Position numbers and translations under genes: made by a program. Shown one piece after another: positions 7,786-16,085 of a DNA stretch of 64,000 bases. The notes under the pieces were generated by a model. It did no database searches. It was given only the letters and a program-made list of their open reading frames with translations, and was not told the origin of the DNA. This DNA comes from Flavobacteriia bacterium. GTDB lineage: Bacteria; Bacteroidota; Bacteroidia; Flavobacteriales; Weeksellaceae. The stretch lies in NCBI GenBank assembly GCA_015999765.1, contig JAECQR010000003.1, forward strand, positions 62,001 through 126,000. Direction: 5' to 3'. How positions within the stretch are numbered: the first letter of the stretch is position 1; the number at the start of each line of letters is the position of its first letter.

Positions 7786-7872
7786 TCTTTATTCTTTAAA
7801 AATCAAAAGATCCTGAGATAGTTGGGATTATTTATTCAAATACTTTGGGAGATCTTCATTTTCCATTAAGGT

Positions 7873-8802
7873 CTACTCACCCAAAAAATCGATATTCCGT
7901 TTCAGTCCTGCAAACTTGGTTCTTTTAACCGGCGATTTCCTGAAGATTTCTGAAAATAATTCCTGTGTAAGCTCTTTCCATTCCTGTTTTCTGTAATTCA
8001 GGAGGAACTGATTAGGTTTGAATTTTTCCTGATGATGAGGTACAGAAAAGCGGTTCCATGGGCACACATCCTGGCAGATATCGCAGCCAAACATCCAGTC
8101 TTCAAGTTTCCCGTTGAAACTTTCCGGGATATCATTTTTCAGCTCAATCGTGGCATAAGAAATACATTTGCTTCCATCGATGATCTTATCGGAAACAATT
8201 GCGTCGGTCGGGCAGGCTTCTATACATTTGGTACAGGTGCCGCAGTGATCTGTGGTTGGTGAATCTTCCGAAAGTGGCAGATCGCAGATGATTTCAGCCA
8301 GAAAGTAAAAGGAGCCGCTTTGCTTGGTGATGAGATTTGCGTTTTTACCAACCCAGCCGATGCCCGCTTTTCTTGCCCAGCTTCGTTCAAGAATTGGAGC
8401 TGAATCTGTGAAAACCCTGCAGTGAAAATCGCCGATTTCCTCCTTCAGCTCCGCTACCAATTCCTGCAGAATACCTTTAATGATTTCATGGTAATCTTCG
8501 CCGTAAGCGTATTTCGAGATTTTAAAATTGTCTAGCGCTGATAGTTTCTGGTCGGGAAAATAATTATACGAAAGCGAAATAACCGATTTAGAGCCTTCCA
8601 CAAGTAGAGTAGGATTCAGTCTTTTGTCGAAATGGTTTTCCATATAAGACATTTCGCCGTGGTAATTTTTCTGTAGCCACACTTCGAGCGGTTTGGCATC
8701 TTCTTCCAGAAAACCGGCCTTCGAAATACCACAACTCTGAAATCCAAATTTCTGGGCTTTCGCTTTAATTAAGGTGGAATATTTTTCTGGTAAAGTGCTC
8801 AT
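7873..8802 (-). CDS. queG: Epoxyqueuosine reductase
   Basis: 309 residues, full length for QueG, the cobalamin-dependent iron-sulfur enzyme that reduces epoxyqueuosine to queuosine in the wobble position of tRNAs for Asp, Asn, His and Tyr. Two 4Fe-4S sets are visible: [12 protein letters not shown] (Cys187, 190, 193, 197) and Cys213 with [11 protein letters not shown] (Cys240, 243, 247). The catalytic Asp sits in [10 protein letters not shown] (Asp133). The C-terminal HEAT-like region seen in some longer members is absent. It is divergent from the rhodanese gene with overlapping promoter regions. Confidence 0.95.
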   Translation of the reverse strand: MSTLPEKYSTLIKAKAQKFGFQSCGISKAGFLEEDAKPLEVWLQKNYHGEMSYMENHFDKRLNPTLLVEGSKSVISLSYNYFPDQKLSALDNFKISKYAYGEDYHEIIKGILQELVAELKEEIGDFHCRVFTDSAPILERSWARKAGIGWVGKNANLITKQSGSFYFLAEIICDLPLSEDSPTTDHCGTCTKCIEACPTDAIVSDKIIDGSKCISYATIELKNDIPESFNGKLEDWMFGCDICQDVCPWNRFSVPHHQEKFKPNQFLLNYRKQEWKELTQELFSEIFRKSPVKRTKFAGLKRNIDFLGE

Positions 8803-8812
8803 TTTATTAGTG

Positions 8813-8820
8813 CAAAACTA
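8813..8820 (-). promoter_or_regulatory. -7 box for queG
   Basis: Reads TAGTTTTG on the minus strand, 10 nt before the queG start; a very short leader is implied. Confidence 0.4.
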
Positions 8821-8831
8821 ACATTATTTCA

Positions 8832-8839
8832 TAAATTTG
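8832..8839 (+). promoter_or_regulatory. -7 box for the rhodanese gene
   Basis: TAAATTTG matches the consensus; the leader to the start at 8898 is about 50 nt. Confidence 0.4.
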
Positions 8840-8897
8840 CTATAGTCTGAAGAGGGAAAGTAAGTATTCCCGAAAAAATAAATTAAAATATAAAGTT

Positions 8898-9185
8898 ATG
8901 TCATTAGTAGAAGTTTTACAGAGCAAGAATTACCATTTGATCGATGTGCGCGAACCCATGGAATTAGAGATGGATGGCCACATTGAAGAAGCACAGAATA
9001 TTCCCTTAGGTGAACTTGAAGTACGCAAGCAGGAAATTCTGAATTTAAGCGGAACCAAGATTTTCTTCTGCCGAAGCGGAAACCGAAGCGGTAAAGCTGT
9101 TGATTACTTTAAATCCGAAGGAATGACTGATGTTTACAACGGAGGTGGTTATAATGATATGAAAGCGACTTTGGAAAGTCTTTGA
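8898..9185 (+). CDS. Single-domain rhodanese-like protein
   Basis: 95 residues forming one rhodanese domain without a signal peptide. The start motif LIDVREPMELEMDGHIEEA (Asp16, Arg18) and active-site loop FFCRSGNRSGKA with Cys58 are intact, so a persulfide carrier or thiosulfate sulfurtransferase role in the cytoplasm is expected. The six-residue loop C-R-S-G-N-R-S is typical of GlpE/PspE-like enzymes. Its divergent partner queG suggests no direct link. Followed by a terminator. Confidence 0.88.
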   Translation: MSLVEVLQSKNYHLIDVREPMELEMDGHIEEAQNIPLGELEVRKQEILNLSGTKIFFCRSGNRSGKAVDYFKSEGMTDVYNGGGYNDMKATLESL

Positions 9186-9206
9186 TCTTTCAAAAAAAAT
9201 CAATTG

Positions 9207-9240
9207 TGAGCTGTATTGTAAAATATGGCTCATTTTTTTT
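9207..9240 (+). terminator. Terminator of the rhodanese gene
   Basis: A 10-bp stem TGAGCTGTAT/ATATGGCTCA with two G-U pairs, followed by eight T. Confidence 0.75.
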
Positions 9241-9380
9241 CTAAAAAATTCAAGAACGTCAAAAATGTCATATCAAATGTCTTAAAAAATATAAATGCAT
9301 GTTTAATTTTTTCGCGCTTATAATTAATTGATTTTCATAATAATACCACCGGTTATGTAGGCTGGATCGCTACTGTCAAC

Positions 9381-9388
9381 TAGTTTTG
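9381..9388 (+). promoter_or_regulatory. Promoter region of the small outer-membrane barrel gene
   Basis: TAGTTTTG fits TAnnTTTG, with an overlapping TTGGCACG (9386-9393) that resembles the -24 half of a sigma-54 promoter but without a matching -12 GC. The rest of 9241-9380 shows no gene. Confidence 0.35.
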
Positions 9389-9435
9389 GCACGATTTTGA
9401 CAAGTAGATTCCATGTAAAATTAAAATTTAAAATT

Positions 9436-9999
9436 ATGAAATCAATGAAGAAAACAATCCTTGCATTAGGATTAATGACAGCAGGTTTAGTGAGTGCACA
9501 AAGTGCAGATATGAGAAACATGCTTAAAGTTGGAGTTAATGGCGGTATTGCTGTTCCTGCTGAAAATGCCGGTGGAACTCTAGGTTTAGATTTATCTTAT
9601 CAAAATTTGGTAACTCCGGGATTTGGTTTAGGTATCGCAACGGGATACAGCCATTTCTTTGGTAAGGAAAACGGAGCAATCGATAATAATGATTTCGGTG
9701 TAGTGCCGGTAGCAGCATTAATCAGAGTTTATCCGAAACAGACAGGTTTTTACCTGGGAACTGATTTAGGTTACGGTTTCATCGTCGGTGATGATAAAGT
9801 TGCTGCAAACAGTACAGTTGACAGACCAGACGGTGGTTTCTACATTAAACCGGAAATCGGTTACCACAACAGAGACTGGAACTTCGCTCTTCAATACCAA
9901 AAAACCTTTACAGGTGACAAAGGAGAGATTGGTGATCAAAAATACAATGCAGGTGCAATCGGTGTAGGTGTTGGTTATAATATTCCTTTGGGTAAATAA
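9436..9999 (+). CDS. Small outer-membrane beta-barrel protein
   Basis: 187 residues. The start at 9436 gives a signal peptide (MKSMKKTILALGLMTAGLVSAQ by pieces: KK, a hydrophobic core, VSAQ cleavage); the frame also opens at 9397, which would add a non-signal extension. The mature part has eight or so amphipathic strands with Gly-rich turns (GVNGGIAVPAEN, GFGLGIATGYSHFFG, FYLGTDLGYGFIVGDD) and ends with GVGVGYNIPLGK, typical of OmpW/OmpX-sized barrels. No ligand can be assigned. It is monocistronic, flanked by its own promoter and a strong terminator. Confidence 0.75.
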   Translation: MKSMKKTILALGLMTAGLVSAQSADMRNMLKVGVNGGIAVPAENAGGTLGLDLSYQNLVTPGFGLGIATGYSHFFGKENGAIDNNDFGVVPVAALIRVYPKQTGFYLGTDLGYGFIVGDDKVAANSTVDRPDGGFYIKPEIGYHNRDWNFALQYQKTFTGDKGEIGDQKYNAGAIGVGVGYNIPLGK

Positions 10000-10024
10000 T
10001 AAACTGACTCAATTCTGAGGATAA

Positions 10025-10060
10025 AACCTTCTTAAATTTTCTTTTAAGAAGGTTTTTTTT
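10025..10060 (+). terminator. Terminator of the small barrel gene
   Basis: A 12-bp stem AACCTTCTTAAA/TTTAAGAAGGTT followed by eight T. Confidence 0.85.
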
Positions 10061-10082
10061 CACGTTTTCTCAAAACAATTAT

Positions 10083-10090
10083 TATCTTTG
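10083..10090 (+). promoter_or_regulatory. -7 box for the glucokinase gene
   Basis: TATCTTTG, 17 nt before the start at 10108; the -33 region is T-rich without a clear TTTG. Confidence 0.45.
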
Positions 10091-10107
10091 GTTGATACAT
10101 TAAAAAG

Positions 10108-11157
10108 ATGGACTCTAAAAATAAATTCAAACTATATTTACCCGCTTTACATGCTGACGGAAACGGAGGTATTTCTTTGATTTCAGCAGATATCCGCCGG
10201 GAAATGACGTATTTTGCCTTATATAGTACTGAGAATAATAAGGTTAATACCCACAAAGAAGCAACTTATACAACCAAGGATTTTGCCTCTTTTTCCGATA
10301 TGGCAAACCGTTTCATTTCGGATCATTCCCTTTCCCATATCGCGAAAATCGCTGTAGCTGTTCCGGGACCTGTGATCGCAGGGAAAAGTGAACCGCAAAG
10401 GCTTCCCTGGAAACTGGATGCTGAGGAAATTAAAAGACAAACGAATGTCAACAAAGTCTACCTCATCAATGATTTAGAAGCATCTGCTTATGGATTGGGA
10501 AATGATGATGAAAGCTGTTTCCTTACCATTCATAACTCAGATGATTTCGTTCCCGGAAATGTTGCCGTTTTGGCGCCGGGAGCAGGTTTGGGAGAAGCAG
10601 GATTGTTTTGGGACGGGGAGTGTCTGAGACCATTTGCAACCGAAGGTGGACACTGCGAATTCTCGCCGCGTACAAGTGATGAGGTGGAATTTTACCAGTT
10701 TCTGCAAAAAATTTACGGTATTGTAACCTGGGAGTCAGTACTTTCAACCTCCGGACTATTCAATATCTACAGATTTTTAAGAGATGTTAAACAGCAGAAA
10801 CAGCCGGAATGGCTTACTAAAGAAATCGAAGCCGGTAACTTTACCGAAGCCATCATCAACGGAGCCTTGGAAAATCGCGACCGAATCTGCAATATGACCA
10901 TCGATACCTTTATCATTTTTCTTGCACGCGAGGCGAACAGTTTGGTTCTGAAACTGAAAGCAACGGGAGGATTATTCTTAACGGGAGATATTCCGGTAAT
11001 GCTTCAGAAATTCCTTAATAACGATAAATTTTACAAGAACTTTATCGTAAGTGATAAAATGGAAGTCGTATTAAAAGATATCCCCATTTACCTCGTAAAA
11101 GATCAGAAAACTATTATTAATGGTGCTGCACTTTACGCCGCATTTTACGAAGAATAA
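10108..11157 (+). CDS. glk: Glucokinase-family protein with altered phosphate-1 motif
   Basis: 349 residues, the length of bacterial Glk, which phosphorylates glucose at C6 with ATP at the entry of glycolysis. Sugar-site and catalytic features are present: VAVPGPV (residues 83-89), LINDLEASAYGL with Asn121-Asp122, LAPGAGLGEAG (phosphate-2) and EGGHCEF (Glu179-His182). The N-terminal phosphate-1 motif, normally D-x-GGTN, reads ADIRREMTYFAL (Asp28 kept, the two Gly and Thr lost), and the reading frame is clean around it, so this is not an obvious frameshift. ATP use may differ or the protein may be a sugar-binding paralogue. Monocistronic. Confidence 0.75.
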   Translation: MDSKNKFKLYLPALHADGNGGISLISADIRREMTYFALYSTENNKVNTHKEATYTTKDFASFSDMANRFISDHSLSHIAKIAVAVPGPVIAGKSEPQRLPWKLDAEEIKRQTNVNKVYLINDLEASAYGLGNDDESCFLTIHNSDDFVPGNVAVLAPGAGLGEAGLFWDGECLRPFATEGGHCEFSPRTSDEVEFYQFLQKIYGIVTWESVLSTSGLFNIYRFLRDVKQQKQPEWLTKEIEAGNFTEAIINGALENRDRICNMTIDTFIIFLAREANSLVLKLKATGGLFLTGDIPVMLQKFLNNDKFYKNFIVSDKMEVVLKDIPIYLVKDQKTIINGAALYAAFYEE

Positions 11158-11175
11158 TGAAGTGATTCTATACTG

Positions 11176-11201
11176 AACTCCGGTTAGCGCCGGAGTTTTT
11201 T
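11176..11201 (+). terminator. Terminator of the glucokinase gene
   Basis: Stem AACTCCGG/CCGGAGTT with a six-base loop and a T run. Confidence 0.85.
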
Positions 11202-11325
11202 ATATTTACGATTCTTGAAAGGTGACTGTTTACCTTATAAATTGCTGCAAAAAGTATTTTCTATATCAATACTTTGGTTTTTTTGAAATTCAAAGCTTAG
11301 TTTTGCCAGGATTAAAAATATTACA

Positions 11326-11892
11326 ATGAAGAAATTAGCATTATTTGCAGTTTTAGCCGGAGGTTTAGCTTTCGGGCAGTCGAAAAAAGTGTTAGCATCA
11401 GATGTTCACTGGTGGGGTTACAAAATAGCAAAGACTCAGGCATCATCTCATGATGGAACTGTAGATGTAAAATCCGGAAATCTGATGATGAAAGGAAACA
11501 ATGTGGTAGGCGGAACTTTTGTTTTGGATATGACTACCATTAACGCCACTGATTTATCCGGAGAATCACAGACGAAATTAAACAATCATCTGAAAAACGG
11601 AGATTTCTTCGAAGTTGATAAATATCCAACAGCCACCTATACCATCACTTCTCTAAAGAAAAACAACGATAAAATCTTTAATTATATCGTAACCGGAAAT
11701 CTTACTGTAAAAGGAAAGACGAATGCGGTTTCCTTCCCGGCGAAAATTTCGCACAGTAAAGGGATTGTAAGTTTGGTATCGGACAAGTTTTCTTTCGACA
11801 GACAGAAGTTTGACGTTGCGTACAAAGCAGCTATGAAAGACGTTCTGGTAAAAGATGATATTGATATGCTTGTAAAAGTAACAGCAAAATAA
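11326..11892 (+). CDS. YceI family protein, exported
   Basis: 188 residues with a short signal peptide (LALFAVLAGGLAFGQ). This is the most typical YceI of the three in the window: VHWWGYKIAK, DGTVDVKSGNLMM, GGTFVLDMTTINATD, LKNGDFFEVDKYPTATY and GNLTVKGKTNAVSFPAKI match the family strands in order, ending with KDVLVKDDIDMLVKV. A periplasmic lipid- or polyisoprenoid-binding role follows from the family; the ligand is not known. It is monocistronic with a strong terminator and is not adjacent to the porin-linked pair at 4.4-6.9 kb. Confidence 0.92.
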   Translation: MKKLALFAVLAGGLAFGQSKKVLASDVHWWGYKIAKTQASSHDGTVDVKSGNLMMKGNNVVGGTFVLDMTTINATDLSGESQTKLNNHLKNGDFFEVDKYPTATYTITSLKKNNDKIFNYIVTGNLTVKGKTNAVSFPAKISHSKGIVSLVSDKFSFDRQKFDVAYKAAMKDVLVKDDIDMLVKVTAK

Positions 11893-11913
11893 GTAGCAAA
11901 AATATTAATGTTA

Positions 11914-11942
11914 AAGAGCAGTTTTCACTGCTCTTTTTTTTA
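11914..11942 (+). terminator. Terminator of the YceI gene
   Basis: Perfect 8-bp stem AGAGCAGT/ACTGCTCT with a four-base loop and nine or more T. It overlaps a false upstream start of the next gene. Confidence 0.9.
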
Positions 11943-11952
11943 TTTTTACATT

Positions 11953-12594
11953 ATGAAAATTTATGTCATCAGCGGTTTGGGTGCAGATTTTAAAGTGCTT
12001 GAAAAACTTAAATTCCCCCAAAATCTTGAAGTTGTGTTCATCGATTGGCTGCTGCCGGAAAGAGGCGAAACTTTTCACCATTATGTAGAAAGAATGGCAG
12101 AAAAAATCGATGATTCCGAGCCGTTTTATTTACTCGGCTATTCTTTTGGTGGGATTATGGTGCAGGAAATTGATAAAATTAAGCCCGCCGAAAAGATCGT
12201 AATTTTAGGAAGTATAAAATCTGACCGTGAGAAATCACGCTTCATTAAAGTAGGCGAAATCACGAGAATTCCGAAATACCTGCCTGAAAATATCTTCACC
12301 GAGAAATCGGCACTGGCGTATTCCTTTATCAGAAAGTTTTTTGATCCTAAAAATCCGAAACTGATGGATTATTTCACCGTACGCGATCCGTATTATCTGA
12401 AATGGAGCATCGAGAAAATTGCTGAGTGGAAGTTTAAAGAAAACCCGAAAGTCATCCAGATCCTGGCAGATAAAGACATTGTTTTTCCTATCAAATATTC
12501 GAAACCGAATTATATCATTGAAAACGGTACGCACCTGTTTCCCGCCACAAAACACCGTGAAGTTTCTGAACTTTTGAGCAAGATTTTCGTCTGA
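11953..12594 (+). CDS. Alpha/beta-hydrolase-fold protein
   Basis: 213 residues. The start at 11953 (MKIYVISGLGAD) is chosen over 11908, whose extension would be encoded by the preceding terminator. The nucleophile elbow GYSFGG (Ser about residue 75) follows YLLGY; an acidic residue in ILADKDIVFP and a His in NGTHLFPATKH complete a plausible triad. The size is that of a minimal hydrolase such as RBBP9- or BioH-like esterases. No signal peptide. Substrate unknown. Its stop is one base from the stop of the convergent UbiB-like gene. Confidence 0.8.
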   Translation: MKIYVISGLGADFKVLEKLKFPQNLEVVFIDWLLPERGETFHHYVERMAEKIDDSEPFYLLGYSFGGIMVQEIDKIKPAEKIVILGSIKSDREKSRFIKVGEITRIPKYLPENIFTEKSALAYSFIRKFFDPKNPKLMDYFTVRDPYYLKWSIEKIAEWKFKENPKVIQILADKDIVFPIKYSKPNYIIENGTHLFPATKHREVSELLSKIFV

Positions 12595-12595
12595 G

Positions 12596-14260
12596 CTATT
12601 TTCTGAGTTTTAAATCTTCGTCTTTCAACATCATTTTCAGCACCAGCCAAAATCCGATAACCGCAGCGGCGCAGAAGAGAATCATTGCCAGTGCGGGGTA
12701 ACCCCAAATTACAAAAGTTGATGGAATTCTCATCAGCAATGCCGCGCCGATGATAAGCGCTGCGATAATAAGTCCAATGGAAATCCTGTTGGCGACCTTC
12801 TGAAAACCGTCGGTAAGCCGCTGTTCATCAATCGCATCGATTTTGATTTCAAATTCGTTGTTCGCAAGTCTTTCTGTAATAATATTAAGTCTTTCGGGGA
12901 GTTTTTCTGTCAGTTTTTTAGCTTCAAGCGCTTCTGCAAAGAAATTTTTAGGCTTTAACTCTTCCAGCATTTTTTTCTGCATCATTTTCTCCACATTCCT
13001 TTCGATCGCGCGCTGCAAATCGTAATCAGGCGTAAGAACCGCGACGATCTGATCCATATTCATCAGGATTTTCCCCAGAATATTAAGTTCCACCGGAAGT
13101 TTGATTCCTTTTTCCGCCGCGATTTTATTCATTTGGATAAGCAATCTTCCTGTCTGCATGTCTTTTGCGGTTTTATGCTGCGAATCCAGCACAACGCGGT
13201 TGATTTGTTTTCTGAAATCAGCCAAATCCGCATTTTTGTCGTACTCGCTCATTTTAAGAAGAACATTCGCTGTTTCTTCCCCGTTGAATTTGCTGATGGC
13301 GATTAGTAATTTCAGAATATTTTCACGCAGATCGGGACCAAATTTCGCGACCATTCCCAAATCCATGAGCGCAATTTTGTGATCTTTAGTAAGGTGAACA
13401 TTCCCCGGATGTGGATCTGCATGGGCAAAACCATCAATAATAATCTGTTTGAGATACGCCGCAACCAGCTCATCTACCAAGGGTTTGTAATTGGTCTCGA
13501 TCCTCGAAACGGGAGAAATCGTTGTAATTTTCTGCCCGTCGATATAATCCATTGTGAGGATTTTCGAGGTTGAATATCCTTCTACCGGTTGTGGAACTAC
13601 AATATGCGGATATTTCTGCATGTTATTGCCCAGGGCGACCAAATTTTCTGCTTCTTTCACATAATCCAGTTCCTGCAGGAGAATATATCTAATTTCATCT
13701 AAAATATCGTTTACTGCATATTTTTTTGCAGTTTTACTGTGTTTTACGGCAACATCGGTCAGTTCTTTAAGGGTGTCGAGATCCTCAATAAAATTAGTGC
13801 GTACGCCCGGCCGCTGAATCTTCACCGCCACTTTTTTTCCGGAGCGCAACACAGCAAGATGTACCTGCCCGATAGACGCGCTGGCAAGCGGTTCTGTATC
13901 AAAACTCTCGAATGCTTTGGAAATTCTTTGACCAATTTCATCTTCCACGATTTTTTGAACTTCGGAATATGGAATTACCTCTACATTATCCTGCAGTGAT
14001 TCAAGCGCTTTTAAATAAGGTTCCGGAATCAGGTCCGGCCTTGTAGAGAGTAGCTGGCCCAGTTTTACATAGGTTGGACCCATGTTTTTAAGGTCTTCCG
14101 CGAGTTCCTGGGGATTATCGTAATCGTGTTCGGAATCATCGGTGTTGTCATTGTTCAGCGCATTGTCACTTGCCGCTTTAAAGACGTCGCTGTTCCAGTA
14201 TTTTAAAATGAAGGAAATAAATTTTGTGTAATTACTGAATTTTTCAGGAAGTGTCGCCAT
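12596..14260 (-). CDS. ABC1/UbiB (AarF) family kinase-like protein
   Basis: 554 residues with the UbiB/ADCK layout: the N-terminal motif LKNMGPTYVKLGQLLSTRPD (KxGQ), the nucleotide loop EPLASASIGQVHLA (A-rich loop instead of a Gly loop), VAVKIQRPGV with the Lys, FAHADPHPGNV (catalytic loop) and ALMDLGMVAKFG (DFG-like). Two C-terminal membrane helices (about residues 495-545) anchor it. UbiB proteins act as atypical ATPases in isoprenoid-quinone synthesis or lipid handling; since Bacteroidetes make menaquinone, the exact role here is unclear. It is 63 nt downstream of the mla genes, hinting at lipid homeostasis. Confidence 0.88.
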   Translation of the reverse strand: MATLPEKFSNYTKFISFILKYWNSDVFKAASDNALNNDNTDDSEHDYDNPQELAEDLKNMGPTYVKLGQLLSTRPDLIPEPYLKALESLQDNVEVIPYSEVQKIVEDEIGQRISKAFESFDTEPLASASIGQVHLAVLRSGKKVAVKIQRPGVRTNFIEDLDTLKELTDVAVKHSKTAKKYAVNDILDEIRYILLQELDYVKEAENLVALGNNMQKYPHIVVPQPVEGYSTSKILTMDYIDGQKITTISPVSRIETNYKPLVDELVAAYLKQIIIDGFAHADPHPGNVHLTKDHKIALMDLGMVAKFGPDLRENILKLLIAISKFNGEETANVLLKMSEYDKNADLADFRKQINRVVLDSQHKTAKDMQTGRLLIQMNKIAAEKGIKLPVELNILGKILMNMDQIVAVLTPDYDLQRAIERNVEKMMQKKMLEELKPKNFFAEALEAKKLTEKLPERLNIITERLANNEFEIKIDAIDEQRLTDGFQKVANRISIGLIIAALIIGAALLMRIPSTFVIWGYPALAMILFCAAAVIGFWLVLKMMLKDEDLKLRK

Positions 14261-14323
14261 AGTTTAATCTTTAAAATATCTTTACAAAAACCATGCATAA
14301 CCGGAAAAATCCCGCTAATCCGT

Positions 14324-15325
14324 TCATTTCTGTTCTGTCTGAAGCTTTTTCTGTTTTTCCAGTTTTTTGAAATAACCTCTGAAAAAAATATTGTGCTTCA
14401 AAGCTTCCAGATTCTGATTAAGGTTGTAGCTTGCTTTATTGATATTGCTCATGGTGGAATCTATATTATTCACCAAAACCGTATCATTGGAAAGATAATT
14501 AATGGCTCCCTTGCCATTTTTTGCATTACTAATTGTGGCGTTCAGGTTATCAACGGTCCGGTTGATGTTAGCCGATGAATGATCAAGATTTACAATTACT
14601 TTTTTTATTCTGTTTGCAACAGCGCTGTCTTTCAGAACTCCTATCATATTTTCTTTTCTGTCGAGTCCGGAAATCATTTGGTTGAGTTGATTAATCGTGT
14701 GAGTAGTTCCTTTGGTTGAATATTTTAAATAAACGATGCTCGCACGCAAATCACTGACGCTGTTTTTCAAATCATTTCCCGCGTTTTCGTCGTTCAGAAG
14801 CATTCCCAAAGTTCCATTACCTTCATTAATTTTTTCTGATATTTCAAGGAAGTTTCGGGTAATCGCTTGTGCATTTTCGTTGGTTTTACTCAGCGTTTTC
14901 AATAAATCTTCAGCACTTGCTTTTTTCTCGCTTTGGATTAAATCACCGCTTTTTACTGACGGCATGTTTCCGGTTCCGGGAAGAATATTCACGACCATGT
15001 TACCTACCAATCCATCACTGCCGATACTTGCCTGTGCATCTTTTTTAATGAATCTGAACACCTCCGAGTCAATATTCATTTCCACGCTGATCAATGTATC
15101 ACTGATAATTTTGATTTTTTTTACAGAACCGGCATTAATCCCTGAAAACCGCACGGAATTCCCAGGCTGCAGACCATTTACATTGTTGAAATTGGCTTTC
15201 AATATTTCGGTTTTGCCAAATAGCTGCTGCTTGCTTCCGATATAATAAACGGTAAGGGTGAAAATGAGAAAGCCTATGAGGACAAATAAGCCGAGTCTTA
15301 ATTTTTGTGATGCTGATTTTTCCAT
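14324..15325 (-). CDS. mlaD: MlaD family (MCE) substrate-binding protein
   Basis: 333 residues. One membrane helix (about residues 9-29) is followed by an MCE domain (about 38-118) with LKANFNNVNGLQPGNSVRFSG and GLVGNMVVNILPG. The C-terminal half is a long Asn-rich helical region (NQLNQMISGLD, VDNLNATISNA, MSNINKASYNLNQN), longer than the MlaD of enterics, as in other Bacteroidetes, and may form a helical needle through the periplasm. It binds lipid for the MlaFE transporter between the membranes. Last of the tight mlaE-mlaF-mlaD set (9-nt gap). Confidence 0.88.
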   Translation of the reverse strand: MEKSASQKLRLGLFVLIGFLIFTLTVYYIGSKQQLFGKTEILKANFNNVNGLQPGNSVRFSGINAGSVKKIKIISDTLISVEMNIDSEVFRFIKKDAQASIGSDGLVGNMVVNILPGTGNMPSVKSGDLIQSEKKASAEDLLKTLSKTNENAQAITRNFLEISEKINEGNGTLGMLLNDENAGNDLKNSVSDLRASIVYLKYSTKGTTHTINQLNQMISGLDRKENMIGVLKDSAVANRIKKVIVNLDHSSANINRTVDNLNATISNAKNGKGAINYLSNDTVLVNNIDSTMSNINKASYNLNQNLEALKHNIFFRGYFKKLEKQKKLQTEQK

Positions 15326-15334
15326 CTTTTCAAA

Positions 15335-16084
15335 TTATTTAAAAAACGCCTTTACCTTCGGATCATGCGAGGCAGAAAGTTCCTGAAAAGTTCCTTCAGC
15401 GTAATTTTTTCCATCGATCAATAAAATCATCCTGTTCGAAATTACTCTGGCACAATCTACATCATGCGTGATAATGATCGATGAAGTGTTATATTTTTCC
15501 TGAATGGATTTCATCAGGATAATGATTTCTTTCGCGGTAATCGGATCCAAACCCGTTGTCGGTTCATCATAAATAATAATTTTGGGCTGAAGAATTAATG
15601 TTCTGGCCAAAGCAATCCTGCGTTTCATTCCGCCGGAAAGTTCATTCGGCATTAAATCTACGGCATCCGCAAGGCCTACATTTTCCAATGCGTGCATCAC
15701 GAGTGGAGTAGCATCAGTCAATTTACCGAACTTCTTAGTGTGCCTGCGCAACGGGAATTCCAGATTTTCTCTTACCGACATAGAATCATATAAAGCGCTT
15801 CCCTGAAACAAAAAGCCGATTTCAGTACGAAGTTCGTCAAAATCTTCGCGGCTCAAACTGTTGATTTCCTGACCCATAATTTCAATTGATCCGCTGTCGG
15901 GAATTTCCAGACCGATCAGGCATTTAATCATTACCGATTTTCCGGACCCGGATTTTCCCATAATCACGAGGTTTTCACCTTCATTCAGCGTGAGATTAAA
16001 ATCATCGAGCACGAGATTGTCACCAAATCTTTTTTTAAGATTCTGGATGTTAATTAATACTTTTATTGGCCCTTCAGTTCTCAT
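15335..16084 (-). CDS. mlaF: MlaF-type ABC transporter ATPase
   Basis: 249 residues, a single ABC ATPase domain. Walker A is GKSGSGKS (43-50), the Q-loop LFQGSALYDSM is the MlaF variant, the signature is LSGGMKRRIALAR and Walker B is IIIYDEPTTGLD, followed by the switch His in ITHDVD. It powers phospholipid movement with MlaE and MlaD at the inner membrane. The gap to mlaE is 1 nt, so the two are likely translationally coupled. No MlaB (STAS) or MlaC gene is adjacent. Confidence 0.92.
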   Translation of the reverse strand: MRTEGPIKVLINIQNLKKRFGDNLVLDDFNLTLNEGENLVIMGKSGSGKSVMIKCLIGLEIPDSGSIEIMGQEINSLSREDFDELRTEIGFLFQGSALYDSMSVRENLEFPLRRHTKKFGKLTDATPLVMHALENVGLADAVDLMPNELSGGMKRRIALARTLILQPKIIIYDEPTTGLDPITAKEIIILMKSIQEKYNTSSIIITHDVDCARVISNRMILLIDGKNYAEGTFQELSASHDPKVKAFFK

Positions 16085-16085
16085 T

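Noticed and set aside
10180-10240. Frameshift as explanation for the missing glucokinase GGT motif
   Set aside because: The other two frames in this stretch give no GGTN-like motif either, so a simple shift does not restore it.
14393-15245. Plus-strand open frames of 61 to 169 residues across the mlaD gene
   Set aside because: They are complementary-strand shadows of a well-supported gene and carry no domain or signal.
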